From Paenibacillus sp. OK003 (GTDB lineage: Bacteria; Bacillota; Bacilli; Paenibacillales; Paenibacillaceae), in the NCBI RefSeq assembly GCF_900109515.1, contig NZ_FOBD01000003.1, positions 1 through 64,000 of the forward strand: a stretch of DNA of 64,000 bases, read 5' to 3'. The position numbers and the translations under genes were made by a program. Each line of letters opens with the position of its first letter. Within the stretch, counting starts at the first letter, position 1. Positions 62,875-64,000 of the stretch are shown here, in pieces. A model generated the notes under the pieces. That model was not told where the DNA came from. It searched no databases and saw only the letters and a list, made by a program, of their open reading frames with translations.

Positions 62875-63107
62875 CGCTATCTCCAATCTTGGAATAGATC
62901 AAATTTGCGTCAGCATATATCATTCTTTGAGGCGTCTTTCTATTTTATAATTTCATAATAATAAGCGTTAAGAATGCGCTCTCAAAACATGATATTATTT
63001 CCCGCCGATAGTTGTTCCGTCTTTGAATTGATCAAATAAGGTGGCTTCTAAGGTCATGATATCAGAAAAGAGCAGGAAATATAATACAGACAGGGGCGAA
63101 CAGGCAG

Positions 63108-64000
63108 ATGCATGCAAATCCAATGATTTGGGCCGATTATCCGGATCTCGATGTGATTCGGGTTGAAGACACGTATTATATGGTCAGCACAACCATGCAT
63201 ATGATGCCAGGCTGCGTCATCCTGCGTTCCTATGACCTGATCCATTGGGAAGTGGCTACGCATGTGTACGACAGACTTGACGATACACCCGCGCAGCGGC
63301 TGGAGCAAGGCAGGCAGATTTACAGCAAAGGCATGTGGGCAGCGTCGCTTCGATATCACAAGCATAAGTTCTATGTCATTTTTGTGGCAAACGATACCCA
63401 TAAGACATATCTGTACACGGCCGATACGATCTCGGGTCCCTGGACCAAGCAGTATGTGGAAGGCTTTTATCATGATTGCTCCCTGTTTTTCGACGAAGAT
63501 GACCGAATTTACCTGGTGCACGGCAATGCCGAAATTCATTTGACTGAGTTAAGCTCCGATCTGTCCGGACCCAAGCCCGGTGGAGCACAGCGCATGATCG
63601 TAAAAGACAAAGAGCCTTATTTCCTTGGTTACGAAGGGGCCCATTTCTACAAAATCAACGGCAAGTATTATGTATTTCTGATCCACATATCCAAGGCTTC
63701 CGGCCGAAGAACACAGGCGTGCTATATGGCGGATTCCCTGGAAGACGCATTTGTTGGTGGCGAAGTGTTTAACGATGATATGGGCTACTTTAATTCAGGT
63801 GTAGCCCAGGGCGGAATCGTCGATACACCGGATGGCGACTGGTATGCCATGCTGTTTCAGGATCACGGGGCGGTTGGCCGCATTCCTGTGCTGGTTCCGC
63901 TTCACTTTGAGAACGATATCCCGGTGTTCGCCAGGGAAGCACCAAAAGAGATCACAGTGCCAAGCACGAGACCGGATCACGTCTACAAACCTCTGATTGG
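63108..64000 (+). CDS. GH43 glycosidase (3' end outside window)
   Basis: 297 codons are visible. The chain begins MHANPMIWADYPDLDVIRVE with the catalytic base Asp in DYPDLDVIR, then WAASLRYHKHKFYVIFVAND, pKa modulator Asp in FYHDCSLFFDEDDRIYLVHG and general acid Glu in YEGAHFYKINGKYYVF. This is the beta-xylosidase / exo-acting GH43 subfamily pattern (GH43_11/12-like), usually followed by a C-terminal beta-sandwich that would lie beyond the window. The ribosome site is poor (AGGGGCG, far upstream). No signal peptide. Confidence 0.85.
   Translation, partial: MHANPMIWADYPDLDVIRVEDTYYMVSTTMHMMPGCVILRSYDLIHWEVATHVYDRLDDTPAQRLEQGRQIYSKGMWAASLRYHKHKFYVIFVANDTHKTYLYTADTISGPWTKQYVEGFYHDCSLFFDEDDRIYLVHGNAEIHLTELSSDLSGPKPGGAQRMIVKDKEPYFLGYEGAHFYKINGKYYVFLIHISKASGRRTQACYMADSLEDAFVGGEVFNDDMGYFNSGVAQGGIVDTPDGDWYAMLFQDHGAVGRIPVLVPLHFENDIPVFAREAPKEITVPSTRPDHVYKPLI

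Noticed and set aside
62341..62958. 205-codon plus-strand frame
   Set aside because: Antisense of the AraC gene, whose double HTH is clear; no ribosome site.

Overview
The window looks like a chromosomal segment of a spore-forming, plant- or soil-associated Bacillota, most likely Paenibacillus or a close relative. The evidence is strong AGGAGG-type ribosome binding sites with frequent TTG and GTG starts, a YesN/YesM-type two-component pair facing an Lpl-type sugar ABC operon, six AraC-type regulators, two YjcZ-family sporulation miniproteins, a PyrR-type leader, CcpA (cre) sites and a PdxR/PdxS pair. The genus call is inference from gene families; no rRNA or tRNA gene is present.

Layout. 1-215: edge of an IS3-family element. 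300-2180: dihydrodipicolinate synthase-family gene divergent from a LysR regulator. 2307-2930: a decayed zone holding a gutted phosphotransferase gene and an unidentified C-terminal remnant. 2940-3326: small secreted DUF3888 protein. 3495-9927: alpha-mannoside cluster (AraC regulator, mannose-6-phosphate isomerase with a large N-terminal extension, ROK kinase, GH38 alpha-mannosidase). 10130-13237: secreted protein divergent from an OmpR-type two-component pair. 13460-30624: mostly housekeeping and small regulatory modules: DUF896, sugar acetyltransferase, MATE pump with TetR, AraC with Gfo/Idh dehydrogenase, ECF sigma with membrane partner, LysR with aldo-keto reductase, two WYL regulators each beside a small gene, a broken nitronate monooxygenase, DinB, and a DinG-type helicase.

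30838-41804: second carbohydrate block: YesN/YesM sensor pair, ABC importer (two permeases and a lipoprotein), APH-type kinase with an odd start, AraC regulator and GH4 glycosidase. 41959-44731: codBA (cytosine permease and deaminase) behind a promoter, a PyrR-binding motif and a terminator, that is, a pyrimidine-sensing attenuator. 44898-47405: pdxR and pdxS without pdxT. 47587-51797: LytTR/GHKL pair followed by a secreted class C serine hydrolase. 51981-53333: bicovalent FAD oxidase. 53485-53837: truncated RCC1 gene and 5' stub of a LOG-family gene. 53981-57962: two YjcZ genes in opposite orientation bracketing a cupredoxin membrane protein and a tetR-MFS pump unit. 58098-64000: third carbohydrate block with two AraC regulators, two GH43 enzymes (the second cut by the window end) and an alpha/beta hydrolase, with cre sites.

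The genes fit a saprophytic lifestyle. Extracellular and imported plant or fungal oligosaccharides are handled by GH38, GH4 and GH43 enzymes, each under a dedicated AraC-type or two-component regulator and probably under CcpA. The strongest non-coding signals are the PyrR leader of codBA, an inverted repeat covering the Shine-Dalgarno of the mannose-6-phosphate isomerase gene, well-formed operators for the TetR and WYL regulators, and phased direct repeats upstream of the ABC operon. I did not find an obviously new multi-gene system; the best candidates for new biology are these control elements and the gene-decay zones.
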